Source: Planococcaceae bacterium Storch 2/2-2
Lineage (GTDB): Bacteria; Bacillota; Bacilli; Bacillales_A; Planococcaceae
Reading direction: 5' to 3'
NCBI GenBank assembly: GCA_009740415.1
Contig: WOYE01000003.1
Span: forward strand, 1-39,706
DNA length: 39,706 nucleotides
In this document: positions 8,847 through 17,863 of the stretch, in pieces
How the letters are laid out: the number at the start of each line of letters is the position of its first letter
Numbering within the stretch: position 1 is the first letter of the stretch
Program-made: the position numbers and the translations under genes
The notes under the pieces: generated by a model
The model's database searches: none
What the model saw: only the letters and a program-made list of their open reading frames with translations
What the model was told of the DNA's origin: nothing

Positions 8847-9833
8847 ATGAATAATAAAAAATGGTTAGTTGCATGTCTCATGTCGCTCGTCCTCATCTTA
8901 GCAGCATGTGGCGGAGATGGTGAGAAAGAAAGTGCAAGTGATGGTCCATTAAAAGGAGAATTTATTACGATTTTAACAGGTGGCTCATCAGGTATTTACT
9001 TCCCACTCGGTGGAACGTTGTCTAAAATTTATTCAGATTTAGGCGCTCGTGCAAACAGTCAATCGACGTCCGCTTCGGCCGCTAACTTAACGACGTTGAA
9101 TCAAGGAAAAGCAGAAGTTGCTTTTACGATGGGAGATACAGCAGCTGATGCGTACGAAGGGATCGACAGCTTCGAAGAACAAGGGAAGCAAGAAAACATT
9201 CGTACGATCGCTTCGCTCTATACGAACTATTTCCAAATCGTAGCATTGGAAGGTTCAGGTATTGAAACAGTAGCGGATTTAAAAGGTCATAGCGTAGCGG
9301 TAGGAGCACCAGCTTCTGGAACAGAGATTGCTGCCCAACGTGTCCTCGAAGCATACGGAATGAGTTATGACGATATTAAGCCTGACTTCTTATCGTTTTC
9401 TGAAGGAGTAGAAGGAATGAAGAACGGTAACGTCGATGCGGTCGTCATGTCGTCTGGCTTACCGAACGCAGGGATTTTAGAGTTAGCGACGAGTAAAAAA
9501 GTAAAAATCGTCGCAATTGAAGAAGATAAAGTGTTAGAAATGCAAAAAGATTACCCGACATTTTTCCCGACTTTCGTTCCGAAAGAAACGTATAAAGGAA
9601 TGACAGAAGACGTCCCGACACTCGGAGTGAACAATTACTTAATGACACATGACGGGGTGAGTGAAGATGTCGTTTATGAAATGACGAAAGCGTTTTATGA
9701 AAACATTGAAGCGATTCAAGATAGCCATAACGCGGCGAAAGATATTTCCATCGATCGTGCGCTCGAAAGCTTGCCTGCTCCTCTCCATCCAGGAGCGAAG
9801 AAATATTTTGACGAACAAGGTATTTCTGAATAA
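8847..9833 (+). CDS. TAXI-family TRAP transporter solute-binding lipoprotein
   Basis: The extracytoplasmic receptor of a TRAP (tripartite ATP-independent periplasmic) transporter. It has a lipoprotein signal peptide with lipobox L-A-A-C (Cys21), so in this Gram-positive it would be tethered to the outer face of the membrane. The TAXI signature region is clear: 'ILTGGSSGIYFPLGGTLSKIY', then 'TTLNQGKAEVAFTMGDTAADAY' and 'VGAPASGTEIAAQRVLEAYG'. The length of 328 residues is normal. Known TAXI proteins bind glutamate/glutamine-like or C4/C5 dicarboxylate ligands; the substrate is not evident here, but the LhgO neighbour points to a C5 acid. It is first in a three-gene operon, with strong AGGGGGA ten nt from ATG, preceded by two cre boxes and a putative GntR operator. 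Confidence 0.93.
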   Translation: MNNKKWLVACLMSLVLILAACGGDGEKESASDGPLKGEFITILTGGSSGIYFPLGGTLSKIYSDLGARANSQSTSASAANLTTLNQGKAEVAFTMGDTAADAYEGIDSFEEQGKQENIRTIASLYTNYFQIVALEGSGIETVADLKGHSVAVGAPASGTEIAAQRVLEAYGMSYDDIKPDFLSFSEGVEGMKNGNVDAVVMSSGLPNAGILELATSKKVKIVAIEEDKVLEMQKDYPTFFPTFVPKETYKGMTEDVPTLGVNNYLMTHDGVSEDVVYEMTKAFYENIEAIQDSHNAAKDISIDRALESLPAPLHPGAKKYFDEQGISE

Positions 9834-9845
9834 GCGAGGCTGTTG

Positions 9846-10337
9846 ATGAAACACTTCGCACGTATGATCATTGGAATCCTCGTGTTGACCGCGATTGCTT
9901 TTTTACCTGTCACACGGGGATTTTTAATTGAACAGGAAGATCAGGAGCGTCTGAAATGGATTCCTACTTCCAGCGATACACTTATCGTAGGATGGCGGCA
10001 TTCGGTCGAGCGAACACCGTGGTATGAGACGTATCGAGTCGAAAAAGATCATTCGTTACGATTGGAATCTTCAACGTATCAGTCGTACGGAGCAGGAACA
10101 CCTGACCGAGAAGGAAAAGCGGAGTTGTTAGAAGATGGGTACGTTCGAGTAACTGAAATCGAACGTCACATTCCTTACTATACGTTGCTCTACGCTCCCA
10201 TTTCTGAATATTACGTAGCAGTAGATAATGAAAAATATTTTTTGAAAGATATTGTTGATGATTATGAAAGCGTTATCATTCGACATAAAACCGTTCGATT
10301 GTACGAATGGGTCATTTTACAAGTAAGAGGAGAGTGA
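9846..10337 (+). CDS. DUF1850 protein associated with TAXI-TRAP transporters
   Basis: A 163-residue protein with one N-terminal hydrophobic segment (about 5-24), which is either a signal anchor or a signal peptide. The soluble part contains the family hallmark 'VGWRHSVERTPWYETYRVE' and 'SYGAGTP'. DUF1850 proteins are repeatedly found between the TAXI receptor and the fused permease; their biochemical role is unknown to me. ATG 9846 has GCGAGG six nt upstream (a TTG at 9843 is less well placed). It lies 12 nt after the receptor gene, and its end nearly touches the permease start, indicating one transcript and coupled translation. Confidence 0.85.
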   Translation: MKHFARMIIGILVLTAIAFLPVTRGFLIEQEDQERLKWIPTSSDTLIVGWRHSVERTPWYETYRVEKDHSLRLESSTYQSYGAGTPDREGKAELLEDGYVRVTEIERHIPYYTLLYAPISEYYVAVDNEKYFLKDIVDDYESVIIRHKTVRLYEWVILQVRGE

Positions 10338-10342
10338 GTCGT

Positions 10343-12325
10343 ATGACAAAACAACAAGCGATTGATCCGTTAGAGCCACAGTTGGACGAAGATAGCTTAA
10401 AAATTATGGAAAAATACGATACTGAAATGCGGTTTAGAAGAATTACAGTGCCTTGGCTCGTTCGAGTCATTTCATTCATTGCAGTCTGTTTAGCGTTGTT
10501 CCATTTAATTACCTCATTTACAGGACCGCTCGTAACATTGAAACATCGAGCGTTACATACTGGTATTATTCTCGTTCTCGTTTTCTTGCTCTATCCTGCG
10601 AGAAAAAAGTCACCTCAGTCACGTTCTTCAGTAATTGACTTTATATTAGCGGGACTTTCTATCGCAACGATTGCCTACATTTTTATGGATTATGTAGGGA
10701 TCGTTCAACGGAGCGGGTTGCCGAATACGATGGATTTAGTGTTTAGCTTCATGGTCGTCATGCTCGTTTTAGAAGGTGGACGACGAGTTGTAGGGACGGG
10801 GTTAACGATTTTAGCGTCATTATTTTTACTCTATGCTTTCTTCGGTCCTTACTTACCTGACATTATCGCCCATCGTGGATATTCTTTTGAAGATGTTATG
10901 ACGTACATGTATTTAACGACAGAGGGGATTTACGGTACCGCAATCGGTGTTTCAGCGACGTACATTTTCTTATTCGTTTTGTTCGGAGCCTTTTTAAACC
11001 GAACGGGTATGGGGCAGCTGTTCAATGACGCAGCACTCGCTGTGGCGGGTCATACGTCAGGTGGTCCTGCGAAAGTTGCTGTTATTTCAAGTGGATTTTT
11101 AGGTTCGATCAACGGTTCAGCGATCGCAAACGTCGTAACGACAGGATCGTTTACGATTCCACTAATGAAACGAACGGGTTACTCAAAAGAGTTCTCTGGT
11201 GCAGTAGAAGCGGCGGCTTCGGTCGGAGGGCAAGTACTACCACCTGTTATGGGGGCGACAGCGTTCATCATGGCGGAGACGCTCGGGATGCAATATTCAC
11301 ATATCGCTTTAGCGGCGATCATTCCAGGAATTTTATATTACTTAGGAGTAATTACAGTCGTTCATTTACGAGCGCGTCGTCGTGGGCTTCAAGGATTGTC
11401 GAAAGATGAATTACCGAGCATGAAGCAAGTGATGAAAGAACGTGGGCATTTGCTCATTCCACTCGCTTTACTCATCTACATGTTGTTCGGTGGATTTACA
11501 CCGATTTATGCAGCGGCTTGGGCGATCATTACGACTGTCATCGTCGCGATGCTTCGTCCGACGACTCGAATGACGTTACGCGGTATTGCAGAAGCGTTAG
11601 AAGAAGGAACACGAAGCGCATTAGGCGTCGCGATGGCCTGTGCGATGGTCGGTATTATCGTAGGAGTTTCAACTTTAACTGGTTTCGGTTTAAAGTTAAC
11701 GTCGGCTATTTTAGTATTAGGTAACGATATGTTAATTTTAACGTTATTCTTCACGATGCTCGCTTCGATCATTTTAGGAATGGGATTGCCATCTATTCCG
11801 ACGTACATCATTACGTCATCGATGGCAGCGCCAGCACTTTTAACATTCGGTGTTGATCCTTTCGTTTCTCATATGTTCGTCTTCTACTTCGGTATTTTAG
11901 CGAACTTAACGCCACCTGTAGCACTTGCAGCATTCGCAGGAGCTGGAATTTCAGGAGGCGATCCGAACCGAACCGGTTTCGTTTCGTTGAAATTAGCAGC
12001 GGCCGGTATTCTCGTACCGTACGTTTTCGTCTACTCGCCAGCATTGCTCATTTTAGATTCTAGTTTCATCGACATTGCGACCGTAACGGTTACGACGACG
12101 ATCGGAATCATTTTACTCGGTGTCTCGTTGGAAGGATGGATGTTGCGCAAACTGAGTATGCCGTTCCGTGTACTGGCATTTGCGACAGCGATTATGCTCG
12201 TCGTTCCTGAAACCGTGACAGACATTATCGGCGTCGTTTTATTTTTCGCATTGTGGGCATTGCAAGTGTATCAAAAGAAAAAATACGGTCCGAGCGATCC
12301 GGAACCTGTACCAGAAGGTGCATAA
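10343..12325 (+). CDS. TRAP transporter fused permease (DctQM type)
   Basis: The 660-residue integral membrane subunit combines the small 4-helix (DctQ) and large 12-helix (DctM) components of TRAP transporters, as usual for TAXI systems. Hydrophobic helices cover nearly the whole chain after a charged N-terminus of about 45 residues. Recognisable DctM motifs include 'GFLGSINGSAIANVVTTGSF', 'VGGQVLPPVMGATAFIMAE' and 'GMGLPSIPTYI'. Transport is driven by an ion gradient, commonly Na+. The frame is open from 10307, but ATG 10343 has AGGAGAG eight nt upstream and lies just after the DUF1850 stop, so I chose it. A terminator follows within 10 bases. Confidence 0.93.
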   Translation: MTKQQAIDPLEPQLDEDSLKIMEKYDTEMRFRRITVPWLVRVISFIAVCLALFHLITSFTGPLVTLKHRALHTGIILVLVFLLYPARKKSPQSRSSVIDFILAGLSIATIAYIFMDYVGIVQRSGLPNTMDLVFSFMVVMLVLEGGRRVVGTGLTILASLFLLYAFFGPYLPDIIAHRGYSFEDVMTYMYLTTEGIYGTAIGVSATYIFLFVLFGAFLNRTGMGQLFNDAALAVAGHTSGGPAKVAVISSGFLGSINGSAIANVVTTGSFTIPLMKRTGYSKEFSGAVEAAASVGGQVLPPVMGATAFIMAETLGMQYSHIALAAIIPGILYYLGVITVVHLRARRRGLQGLSKDELPSMKQVMKERGHLLIPLALLIYMLFGGFTPIYAAAWAIITTVIVAMLRPTTRMTLRGIAEALEEGTRSALGVAMACAMVGIIVGVSTLTGFGLKLTSAILVLGNDMLILTLFFTMLASIILGMGLPSIPTYIITSSMAAPALLTFGVDPFVSHMFVFYFGILANLTPPVALAAFAGAGISGGDPNRTGFVSLKLAAAGILVPYVFVYSPALLILDSSFIDIATVTVTTTIGIILLGVSLEGWMLRKLSMPFRVLAFATAIMLVVPETVTDIIGVVLFFALWALQVYQKKKYGPSDPEPVPEGA

Positions 12326-12331
12326 TCGAAC

Positions 12332-12362
12332 GACACTTCTTCTTCGCGAAGAAGTGTCTTTT
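12332..12362 (+). terminator. TRAP operon terminator
   Basis: An 11-bp perfect stem (12332-12342 with 12348-12358) with a short TTCGC loop is followed by T4. It lies seven bases after the permease stop. Confidence 0.85.
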
Positions 12363-12398
12363 GATTTGGAAAAGCACGTTTCCCTCTCGTTCTGTCAG

Positions 12399-12427
12399 TT
12401 GCGAAACGATAGTAAATATAGTACAGT
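12399..12427 (+). promoter_or_regulatory. Candidate serS promoter
   Basis: TTGCGA (12399-12404), a 17-bp spacer and TACAGT (12422-12427) would start transcription about 20 bp upstream of the T-box leader. A second -10-like hexamer, TATAGT, sits at 12417-12422 but has no partner at the right distance. Confidence 0.45.
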
Positions 12428-12451
12428 AAATGTAACTTTACAATTACACAA

Positions 12452-12656
12452 TGTGTAGAAGGACGAGTAGCGAGAGCGCTTTTTTCAGAGAGCTAGCGGT
12501 CGGTGAGAGCTAGTAAAATGCATTCGTGAATCTATCTTCTCATTCGTTGTGTCGGTTGGAACCGTTATCTTCTCAAAGTGGACTGAAGACAGTCAATTTG
12601 GGTGGCAACGCGGGTAGTTCTCGTCCCTAGGAAGAAAGGGATCGGGGGCTTTTTTT
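12452..12656 (+). promoter_or_regulatory. T-box leader of serS (specifier UCU, Ser)
   Basis: A tRNA-sensing T-box riboswitch. Stem I begins with 'agaaggacgagtag', carrying the AGTA loop-E element. The conserved 'agagagct' and 'cggtgagagctag' follow. The opposite side of the specifier loop reads GAA-TCT-A, so the specifier codon is TCT (12531-12533). The T-box itself, 'gggtggcaacgcgg', is at about 12600-12613. The terminator stem (about 12617-12650) ends in T7 at 12650-12656. Uncharged tRNA-Ser would stabilise the antiterminator and turn serS on. The specifier assignment rests on position and is consistent with the downstream gene. Confidence 0.92.
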
Positions 12657-12689
12657 ATGGACATTTTTAAAATATGAGGAGGAGCTTAT

Positions 12690-13967
12690 ATGTTAGATGC
12701 TAAATTGTTACGTACAAACTTTGAAGAAGTGAAAGCGAAATTGGATCGTCGCGGGGAAGATATTTCAGAACTCGATCAGTTTCAAGGGTTAGATGAGGAA
12801 CGTCGTGAACTCATTTCAAAAGTAGAAGTGTTGAAGGCAGAGCGTAACGAAGTGTCTCAACTCGTCGGTCAAAAGAAGCGCAACAAAGAAGACGCAGATG
12901 AAGAAATTAAGCAAATGAGAGAAGTAGGCGAAGCGATTAAAGCGCTCGATACACGTTTAACGGAAGTGAATGAGCAATTGAATTACGTGCTCATGCGAAT
13001 TCCGAACATCCCTCATGAATCGGTACCAAAAGGAGAGACAGAGGACGATAACGAAGAGATCATGCGTTGGGGCGAACAACCAACGTTCGATTTTGAAGCG
13101 AAACCTCATTGGGAAATTGGAACGGACTTAAATATTTTAGATTTTGAACGTGCAGCGAAAGTGACGGGAAGCCGTTTCGTCTTTTACCGAGGGCTTGGCG
13201 CACGTCTCGAACGTGCATTGATTAACTTCATGGTCGATCTTCACGTCGATGAGCACGGTTACGAAGAAATGATTCCACCGTATCTCGTCAACCGCCAAAG
13301 TTTAACAGGAACTGGTCAACTTCCGAAGTTTGAAGAAGATGCGTTTTTAATTGAGTCGGAAGATTATTTCTTAATTCCAACGTCAGAAGTTCCAGCGACG
13401 AACTTTTATCGCGATGAAATTTTAGATGGAGCGGATTTACCGAAAGCGTGGACGGCATATAGTACGAACTTCCGTTCAGAAGCGGGTTCAGCAGGCCGTG
13501 ACACGCGCGGATTGATCCGTCAACACCAGTTCAACAAAGTAGAGCTCGTTCGTTTCGTAAAACCGGAAGATTCATACGATGAATTGGAGAAGTTAACAGG
13601 TCATGCAGAAAAGGTCCTTCAATTGTTAGAGCTTCCTTACCGAAAAGTGAACATTTGTACTGGCGACCTCGGATTTACAGCAGCGAAAAAATACGACTTA
13701 GAAGTATGGATTCCGACACAAAATACGTACCGTGAAATTTCTTCATGTTCGAACTTTGAAGATTTCCAAGCACGTCGTGCGCACATTCGTTTCCGCCGTG
13801 AAAAAGGTGCAAAACCAGAGTACGTTCATACGTTAAACGGAAGTGGTTTAGCGATCGGACGTACGGTAGCGGCTATTTTAGAAAACTATCAACAAGAAGA
13901 CGGTTCGGTCGTCATTCCAGAAGTGCTTCGCCCATACATGGGTGGAAAAGAGCGTATTTCACGCTAA
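12690..13967 (+). CDS. serS: Seryl-tRNA synthetase
   Basis: A class-II aminoacyl-tRNA synthetase charging tRNA-Ser (and selenocysteine tRNA where present). The N-terminal tRNA-binding coiled coil (about 25-105, rich in E/K/R) is followed by the catalytic domain. Motif 2 is '[20 protein letters not shown]' and motif 3 is '[19 protein letters not shown]'. The 425-residue length is standard. The ATG is preceded by AGGAGGAG. Expression is governed by the Ser T-box leader upstream. It is monocistronic, ending at a large convergent terminator. The cognate tRNA-Ser(UGA) gene lies about 6.6 kb downstream. Confidence 0.98.
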   Translation: MLDAKLLRTNFEEVKAKLDRRGEDISELDQFQGLDEERRELISKVEVLKAERNEVSQLVGQKKRNKEDADEEIKQMREVGEAIKALDTRLTEVNEQLNYVLMRIPNIPHESVPKGETEDDNEEIMRWGEQPTFDFEAKPHWEIGTDLNILDFERAAKVTGSRFVFYRGLGARLERALINFMVDLHVDEHGYEEMIPPYLVNRQSLTGTGQLPKFEEDAFLIESEDYFLIPTSEVPATNFYRDEILDGADLPKAWTAYSTNFRSEAGSAGRDTRGLIRQHQFNKVELVRFVKPEDSYDELEKLTGHAEKVLQLLELPYRKVNICTGDLGFTAAKKYDLEVWIPTQNTYREISSCSNFEDFQARRAHIRFRREKGAKPEYVHTLNGSGLAIGRTVAAILENYQQEDGSVVIPEVLRPYMGGKERISR

Positions 13968-13977
13968 AAGGATAGAT

Positions 13978-14040
13978 AAAAAGCGTATCAATACGAGTAG
14001 AAGGGTGAGCCCTTGTTACTTCGTGTCGATACGCTTTTTT
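13978..14040. terminator. Bidirectional terminator between serS and tadA
   Basis: A perfect 12-bp outer stem (13978-13989 with 14028-14039) encloses an imperfect inner hairpin (GAAGGG with CCCTT). The A-run on the left and T-run on the right allow it to work on both strands, for serS (plus) and tadA (minus). Confidence 0.8.
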
Positions 14041-14045
14041 CAATG

Positions 14046-14561
14046 TTAAGAGGATGTCGAATCGATATGTTGTCGCCGTTGTTGTTTTTCACGCTTTTTA
14101 CGCGCACGAATGGTCCGGAAAAAATGCGTCAGTTGTGAACTGCACGTCTCTTCCATTAATCCTGCTTCGACACGTACGAAATGGTTCAGACGTTCATCTT
14201 CTAGTAAACGATATAACGAGCGAACCGTTCCGCCTTTCAAATCAGCCGCTCCGTAGACGACCCGTGGAATACGAGATTGCATAATGGCACCTGAACACAT
14301 CATGCACGGTTCGAGTGTGACGTAAAGCGTCGTTTCTTCGAGGCGCCAACTACCAATCGTTTCACACGCTCGTTCAATGGCAATCATTTCCGCATGCTTC
14401 GTTGCGAGCTGACTTTGTTCGCGTACGTTATGCCCGCGTCCAATGATGATGCCATCATGGACGATAACAGCACCGATCGGTACTTCGCCAATCGATTGCG
14501 CACGCTGTGCCTCGAGAAGAGCGGCATTCATAAAATACCAATCACTCGCCCACTGTTGCAA
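14046..14561 (-). CDS. tadA: tRNA-specific adenosine deaminase
   Basis: Deaminates the wobble adenosine (A34 to inosine) of tRNA-Arg(ACG). It is a zinc enzyme of the cytidine/deoxycytidylate deaminase superfamily, with the H-A-E motif (His56, Glu58) and P-C-x-x-C (Cys86, Cys89). 'EVPIGAVIV' and 'VVYGAADLKGGT' are typical TadA stretches. At 171 residues it is slightly long, with a basic C-terminal tail rich in K/R. The start is TTG with GGAGG seven nt upstream; this Shine-Dalgarno lies directly after the stop codon of the upstream small gene, so translation is likely coupled. In Bacillus the gene stands just before SRP RNA and dnaX; here it is inverted and about 6 kb away from them. Confidence 0.95.
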   Translation of the reverse strand: MQQWASDWYFMNAALLEAQRAQSIGEVPIGAVIVHDGIIIGRGHNVREQSQLATKHAEMIAIERACETIGSWRLEETTLYVTLEPCMMCSGAIMQSRIPRVVYGAADLKGGTVRSLYRLLEDERLNHFVRVEAGLMEETCSSQLTHFFRTIRARKKREKQQRRQHIDSTSS

Positions 14562-14573
14562 AGCACTTCCTCC

Positions 14574-14876
14574 TTATGGCGTCTCTTCCCGCTCAATGAC
14601 GTGGACGCGTTTTTCTTTTTTATCGTAATACATATCGTAAATGATCGGATCGTCTTCAAAAGTGATTCGTTTGAAATGTTTCCAGTTGCTTAAGTTAAAG
14701 CGAACTTCGTCAGAATCGACTTTTTTCTGTTCATACGCGCTTTCGATGTACGTATCGACTTCTTGAATCATCGCTCGTTTATCGATCACTTTAATGATCG
14801 AGTATAAGCCGAGGCCGAAAAGTAAAATAGCGAGTACGAGAGCGATCCACTCTTTTTTAGTCAGTTTCTTTTTCAA
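14574..14876 (-). CDS. Small single-pass membrane protein of unknown function
   Basis: I do not recognise this 100-residue protein. It has a basic N-terminus (M-K-K-K-L-T-K-K), one membrane segment (about 10-29, 'WIALVLAILLFGLGLYSIIK') and a charged external or cytoplasmic domain of about 70 residues with many K, D and E. Topology by the positive-inside rule would put the C-terminal domain outside. The start is TTG with GAGAGG eight nt upstream. The stop abuts the tadA Shine-Dalgarno, so the two genes form an operon. A resemblance in layout to short DUF3139-type proteins is possible but unproven. Confidence 0.7.
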   Translation of the reverse strand: MKKKLTKKEWIALVLAILLFGLGLYSIIKVIDKRAMIQEVDTYIESAYEQKKVDSDEVRFNLSNWKHFKRITFEDDPIIYDMYYDKKEKRVHVIEREETP

Positions 14877-14961
14877 CTGTATCGCCTCTCTTTTCTTTCC
14901 TTCGTTAGTATATCATTTTCGAGGAAACAACATGAGAAAAGACGTGTGAAATCATAAAAGA

Positions 14962-14999
14962 AAAAAGCGAGTAGGAAATGCTCATCCTACTTGCTTTTT
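14962..14999. terminator. Terminator downstream of aspartokinase
   Basis: A 15-bp stem (14962-14976 with 14985-14999, one wobble pair) has an A5 run on the left and a T5 run on the right. It lies about 50 bp after the aspartokinase stop in the minus direction and separates that gene from the small protein-tadA operon. Confidence 0.85.
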
Positions 15000-15051
15000 C
15001 GCGTTTTTATGAATAAAGCGTACAACTTTACAGCTTTCGCCTAGTTGCCAT

Positions 15052-16404
15052 TTAATTGAAAAATTCGTTATAAAGTGCGCGCAATACTTTTGTTTCGTCT
15101 TCTGTCAAAATACCGAATACGAGGCTCACTTCCGAAGAACCTTGGTTGATCATTTGAATGTTCGCTCCTGTGCTTGCAATTGCTGAAGCAGCACGTGCCG
15201 TCAATCCTGTCGTATGACGCATTCCTTCACCGACGAGAACGACCATTGAGAAGCCGCGTTTCAGTTGAACGGCATCGGTTTGTAGTTCTGTTTCAACGCG
15301 GTGTAAAATACGTTGTTCTTTTTCTTCTGTCAATTGGTGATCTCGTAAAATGACAGACATGTTATCGATACCAGAAGGTGTATGTTCGAACGATAATCCT
15401 TCATCTTCTAAAATTTGAAGAAGGCGGCGTCCGAAGCCAACTTCTTGGTTCATTAAGTATTTGTCGACGTACAAAGTTGCGAAACCGTCGTCTGCTGCGA
15501 TACCGACAACAGGACGTGCTGGATCTTTTTTACGTTCTGCGACGATCATCGTTCCAGGTGCAGATGGGTTGTTCGTATTTTTAATACAAACAGGAACTGA
15601 TTTACGGAACGCAGGCATGAGAGCTTCATCATGGAAGACAGAGAACCCTGCGTATGCGAGTTCACGCATTTCATTATATGTCATCTCATCAATCGCTTCT
15701 GGATTGTCGACGACCATCGGATTTGCAGCGAATACAGAATCGACGTCTGTAAAGTTTTCGTAGAGAGAAGCCCCTGTTGCGGCTGCGAGAAGGGATCCTG
15801 TAATGTCAGAGCCACCTCGGTTAAACGTACGCAACGTTCCATTTTTAGTAAAGCCGAAGAAGCCTGGGAATACGATAATTCCTTCCTTATCTTTTAACTG
15901 CGCGAGACGGTCGTCTCCTTCAGGAATGGCACGAACTCGTTCTGGACGCTCGTTAACGAGCAATCCTCCTTCTTTTGGTGAAACGTAGTTCGCTGTTACA
16001 CCGATTGATTGTAAGTAGTTGGCAATCAATTTGGCGTTGTTATCTTCTCCTGCTGCTTTCATCGAATCCATAAATAATACTTCATCTGAGCGGTCCGCTT
16101 GAACTCGTTCTTTCAAGTCCTTGCGAATCGTATCAATAATACTTTCTTCTAATTCAAGTTCCTCTGCAATCGACTCGTAGCGAGCGACGACATCGGCGAG
16201 CGCTCCGTCGACATTTTCTCCGGCAAGTGCTTTTTCGCCGAGTGCGATGAGCAAGTCTGTCACTTTCGTATCGTCGCTTGAACGTTTTCCAGGAGCGGAA
16301 ACGACGACGATTTTACGTTCTTTATCGGAAAGAACGATATCGACTACTTTTTTAATTTGTTCTGCTGAAGCTACTGAAGTTCCACCAAATTTACATACTT
16401 TCAT
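15052..16404 (-). CDS. lysC: Aspartokinase (monofunctional, AKIII/LysC-YclM class)
   Basis: Phosphorylates aspartate to aspartyl phosphate, the first step to lysine, threonine and methionine. The 450-residue chain has the kinase N-terminus 'VCKFGGTSVASAEQIKKV', an insertion-containing middle, and the catalytic stretch 'FPGFFGFTKNGTLRTFNRGGSDITG'. Two ACT-type regulatory repeats occupy the last ~150 residues ('TLYVDKYLMNQEVGFGRRLLQILEDEG' region and 'MVVLVGEGMRHTTGLTARAASAIASTG' region). The length fits the single-chain AKIII type rather than the shorter Bacillus LysC or DapG type. Which amino acid inhibits it cannot be read off; the threonine genes divergent from it suggest threonine. ATG 16404 was preferred to TTG 16413, which is only 3 nt from GAGG. 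I see no lysine riboswitch in the short leader. Confidence 0.93.
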   Translation of the reverse strand: MKVCKFGGTSVASAEQIKKVVDIVLSDKERKIVVVSAPGKRSSDDTKVTDLLIALGEKALAGENVDGALADVVARYESIAEELELEESIIDTIRKDLKERVQADRSDEVLFMDSMKAAGEDNNAKLIANYLQSIGVTANYVSPKEGGLLVNERPERVRAIPEGDDRLAQLKDKEGIIVFPGFFGFTKNGTLRTFNRGGSDITGSLLAAATGASLYENFTDVDSVFAANPMVVDNPEAIDEMTYNEMRELAYAGFSVFHDEALMPAFRKSVPVCIKNTNNPSAPGTMIVAERKKDPARPVVGIAADDGFATLYVDKYLMNQEVGFGRRLLQILEDEGLSFEHTPSGIDNMSVILRDHQLTEEKEQRILHRVETELQTDAVQLKRGFSMVVLVGEGMRHTTGLTARAASAIASTGANIQMINQGSSEVSLVFGILTEDETKVLRALYNEFFN

Positions 16405-16459
16405 AGTTATCAAATCCTCACATATTTTTAAATTATCTAAAAGTTCGTGCTATACTCTA

Positions 16460-16506
16460 ATCATAAAGAAAAAATGGTTGTTATTCAATGCAATCTTTCT
16501 TATAAT
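16460..16506. promoter_or_regulatory. Back-to-back promoters of aspartokinase (minus) and hom (plus)
   Basis: Plus strand: TTGTTA (16478-16483), a 17-bp spacer and TATAAT (16501-16506) drive hom. Minus strand: TTGAAT (16488-16483), a 17-bp spacer and TATGAT (16465-16460) drive aspartokinase. The two -35 hexamers share base 16483. Polymerases at the two promoters should compete, or one regulator bound at the shared -35 zone would shut both. Confidence 0.8.
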
Positions 16507-16565
16507 GTCTTTATGAGAAGAACGTTTGTCTTTTCATAGTGTACATACAGTGAGGAGAATCGTCA

Positions 16566-17861
16566 ATGACAAAAGAAATTAATATCGGTTTATTAGGATT
16601 TGGTGTTGTAGGTAGTGGGGTTGCAAAGATTTTAACGGAACATCAGACAGATTTACAATACAAACTTGGCGTGCCTGTCCACATTAAAAAAGTCGTCGTA
16701 CGGGACGTTAATAAAAAACGTGATACAGATTTACCGAAAGAATTATTTACAGATTCATTAGAAGAAGTTCTTTCAGATGACTCGATCGACCTCATCGTAG
16801 AAGTGATGGGTGGAACAGGATTTGCTAAAGAAGCGATGGAACGTGCTCTTCAGTCAGGAAAAGGTGTCGTTACAGCGAACAAAGACGTCATGGCAGAAGC
16901 AGGACCTGAACTTTTAAAAATCGCAGACGAAAAAGGCGTCGATTTATTTTTCGAAGCGAGCGTCGGCGGTGGTATTCCATTAATTCGTACATTAGAAGAC
17001 GGACTAGCATCGGATCGTATCCATGCATTAACAGGGATTGTGAACGGAACGACGAACTTCATGTTGACGAAAATGAAAGAAGAAAATATGTCATACGATG
17101 AAGCATTAGCACTCGCAACGGAGCTCGGATTCGCAGAGGCGGACCCAACAGCGGACGTTGACGGATTGGATGCAGCACGTAAAATGGTCATTTTAGCTTC
17201 ACTTGCATTTTCAACAGAAGTACAATTAGATGACGTGTACGTGCGTGGTATGCGTGAAATTAAAGATGGCGACGTCGAGTTAGCCGAACGTTTCGGTTAT
17301 ACGGTGAAACTTGCAGGAGCTGCGAAAAAGGATGAAAATGGTATTGAAGTGTCAGTAGAGCCTGTTTTCGTACCGGATGAGCACCCACTCGCTTCCGTAA
17401 ACAATGAATTCAACGCAGTATACGTTTACGGTGATGCTGTTGGAGAAACGATGTTTTACGGACCAGGAGCGGGGTCATTGCCGACAGCGACATCTGTCAC
17501 AGGGGATATCGTTGCAGCATGCCGTAACTTATTGCTCGGTGTGAACGGTAAGCGAAAACACGCGCCACAATACGATCGAAAAATGAAGACGGATGATCAA
17601 AAGTTTGCGAGCTACTTCCACCGTATTTTAGTGAAAGACGAAGTAGGCGTTTTAACACACTTGACATCGCTTTACACGAATCGTCAAGCGAGCCTTGCGA
17701 CAGTTATTCAACAAGCGAAAGATGATAACGACCGTGCGGAGCTCGTATTTATTACACATAGTATTTCAAGACAACAACATTTAGACATTATGGAAGATTT
17801 GAAAAATGCGGACAGCGTAGTTGACGTAATTAGCTACTACCGTGTGGAAGGGGAAAATTAA
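16566..17861 (+). CDS. hom: Homoserine dehydrogenase
   Basis: Reduces aspartate 4-semialdehyde to homoserine with NAD(P)H, the branch point to threonine and methionine. A Rossmann fold with 'GFGVVGSG' (11-18) is followed by the catalytic domain ('[15 protein letters not shown]', '[12 protein letters not shown]' and '[20 protein letters not shown]'). A C-terminal ACT domain ('[18 protein letters not shown]') is the usual site for threonine feedback. The 431-residue length is normal. GAGGAG lies seven to ten nt before ATG. It is first in the hom-thrC-thrB operon, with only 2 bases before thrC, and divergent from aspartokinase. Confidence 0.97.
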   Translation: MTKEINIGLLGFGVVGSGVAKILTEHQTDLQYKLGVPVHIKKVVVRDVNKKRDTDLPKELFTDSLEEVLSDDSIDLIVEVMGGTGFAKEAMERALQSGKGVVTANKDVMAEAGPELLKIADEKGVDLFFEASVGGGIPLIRTLEDGLASDRIHALTGIVNGTTNFMLTKMKEENMSYDEALALATELGFAEADPTADVDGLDAARKMVILASLAFSTEVQLDDVYVRGMREIKDGDVELAERFGYTVKLAGAAKKDENGIEVSVEPVFVPDEHPLASVNNEFNAVYVYGDAVGETMFYGPGAGSLPTATSVTGDIVAACRNLLLGVNGKRKHAPQYDRKMKTDDQKFASYFHRILVKDEVGVLTHLTSLYTNRQASLATVIQQAKDDNDRAELVFITHSISRQQHLDIMEDLKNADSVVDVISYYRVEGEN

Positions 17862-17863
17862 AA

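Noticed and set aside
16405-16459. Lysine riboswitch in the aspartokinase leader
   Set aside because: The leader between the mapped promoter elements and the start is only about 50 nt, far too short for the lysine aptamer.
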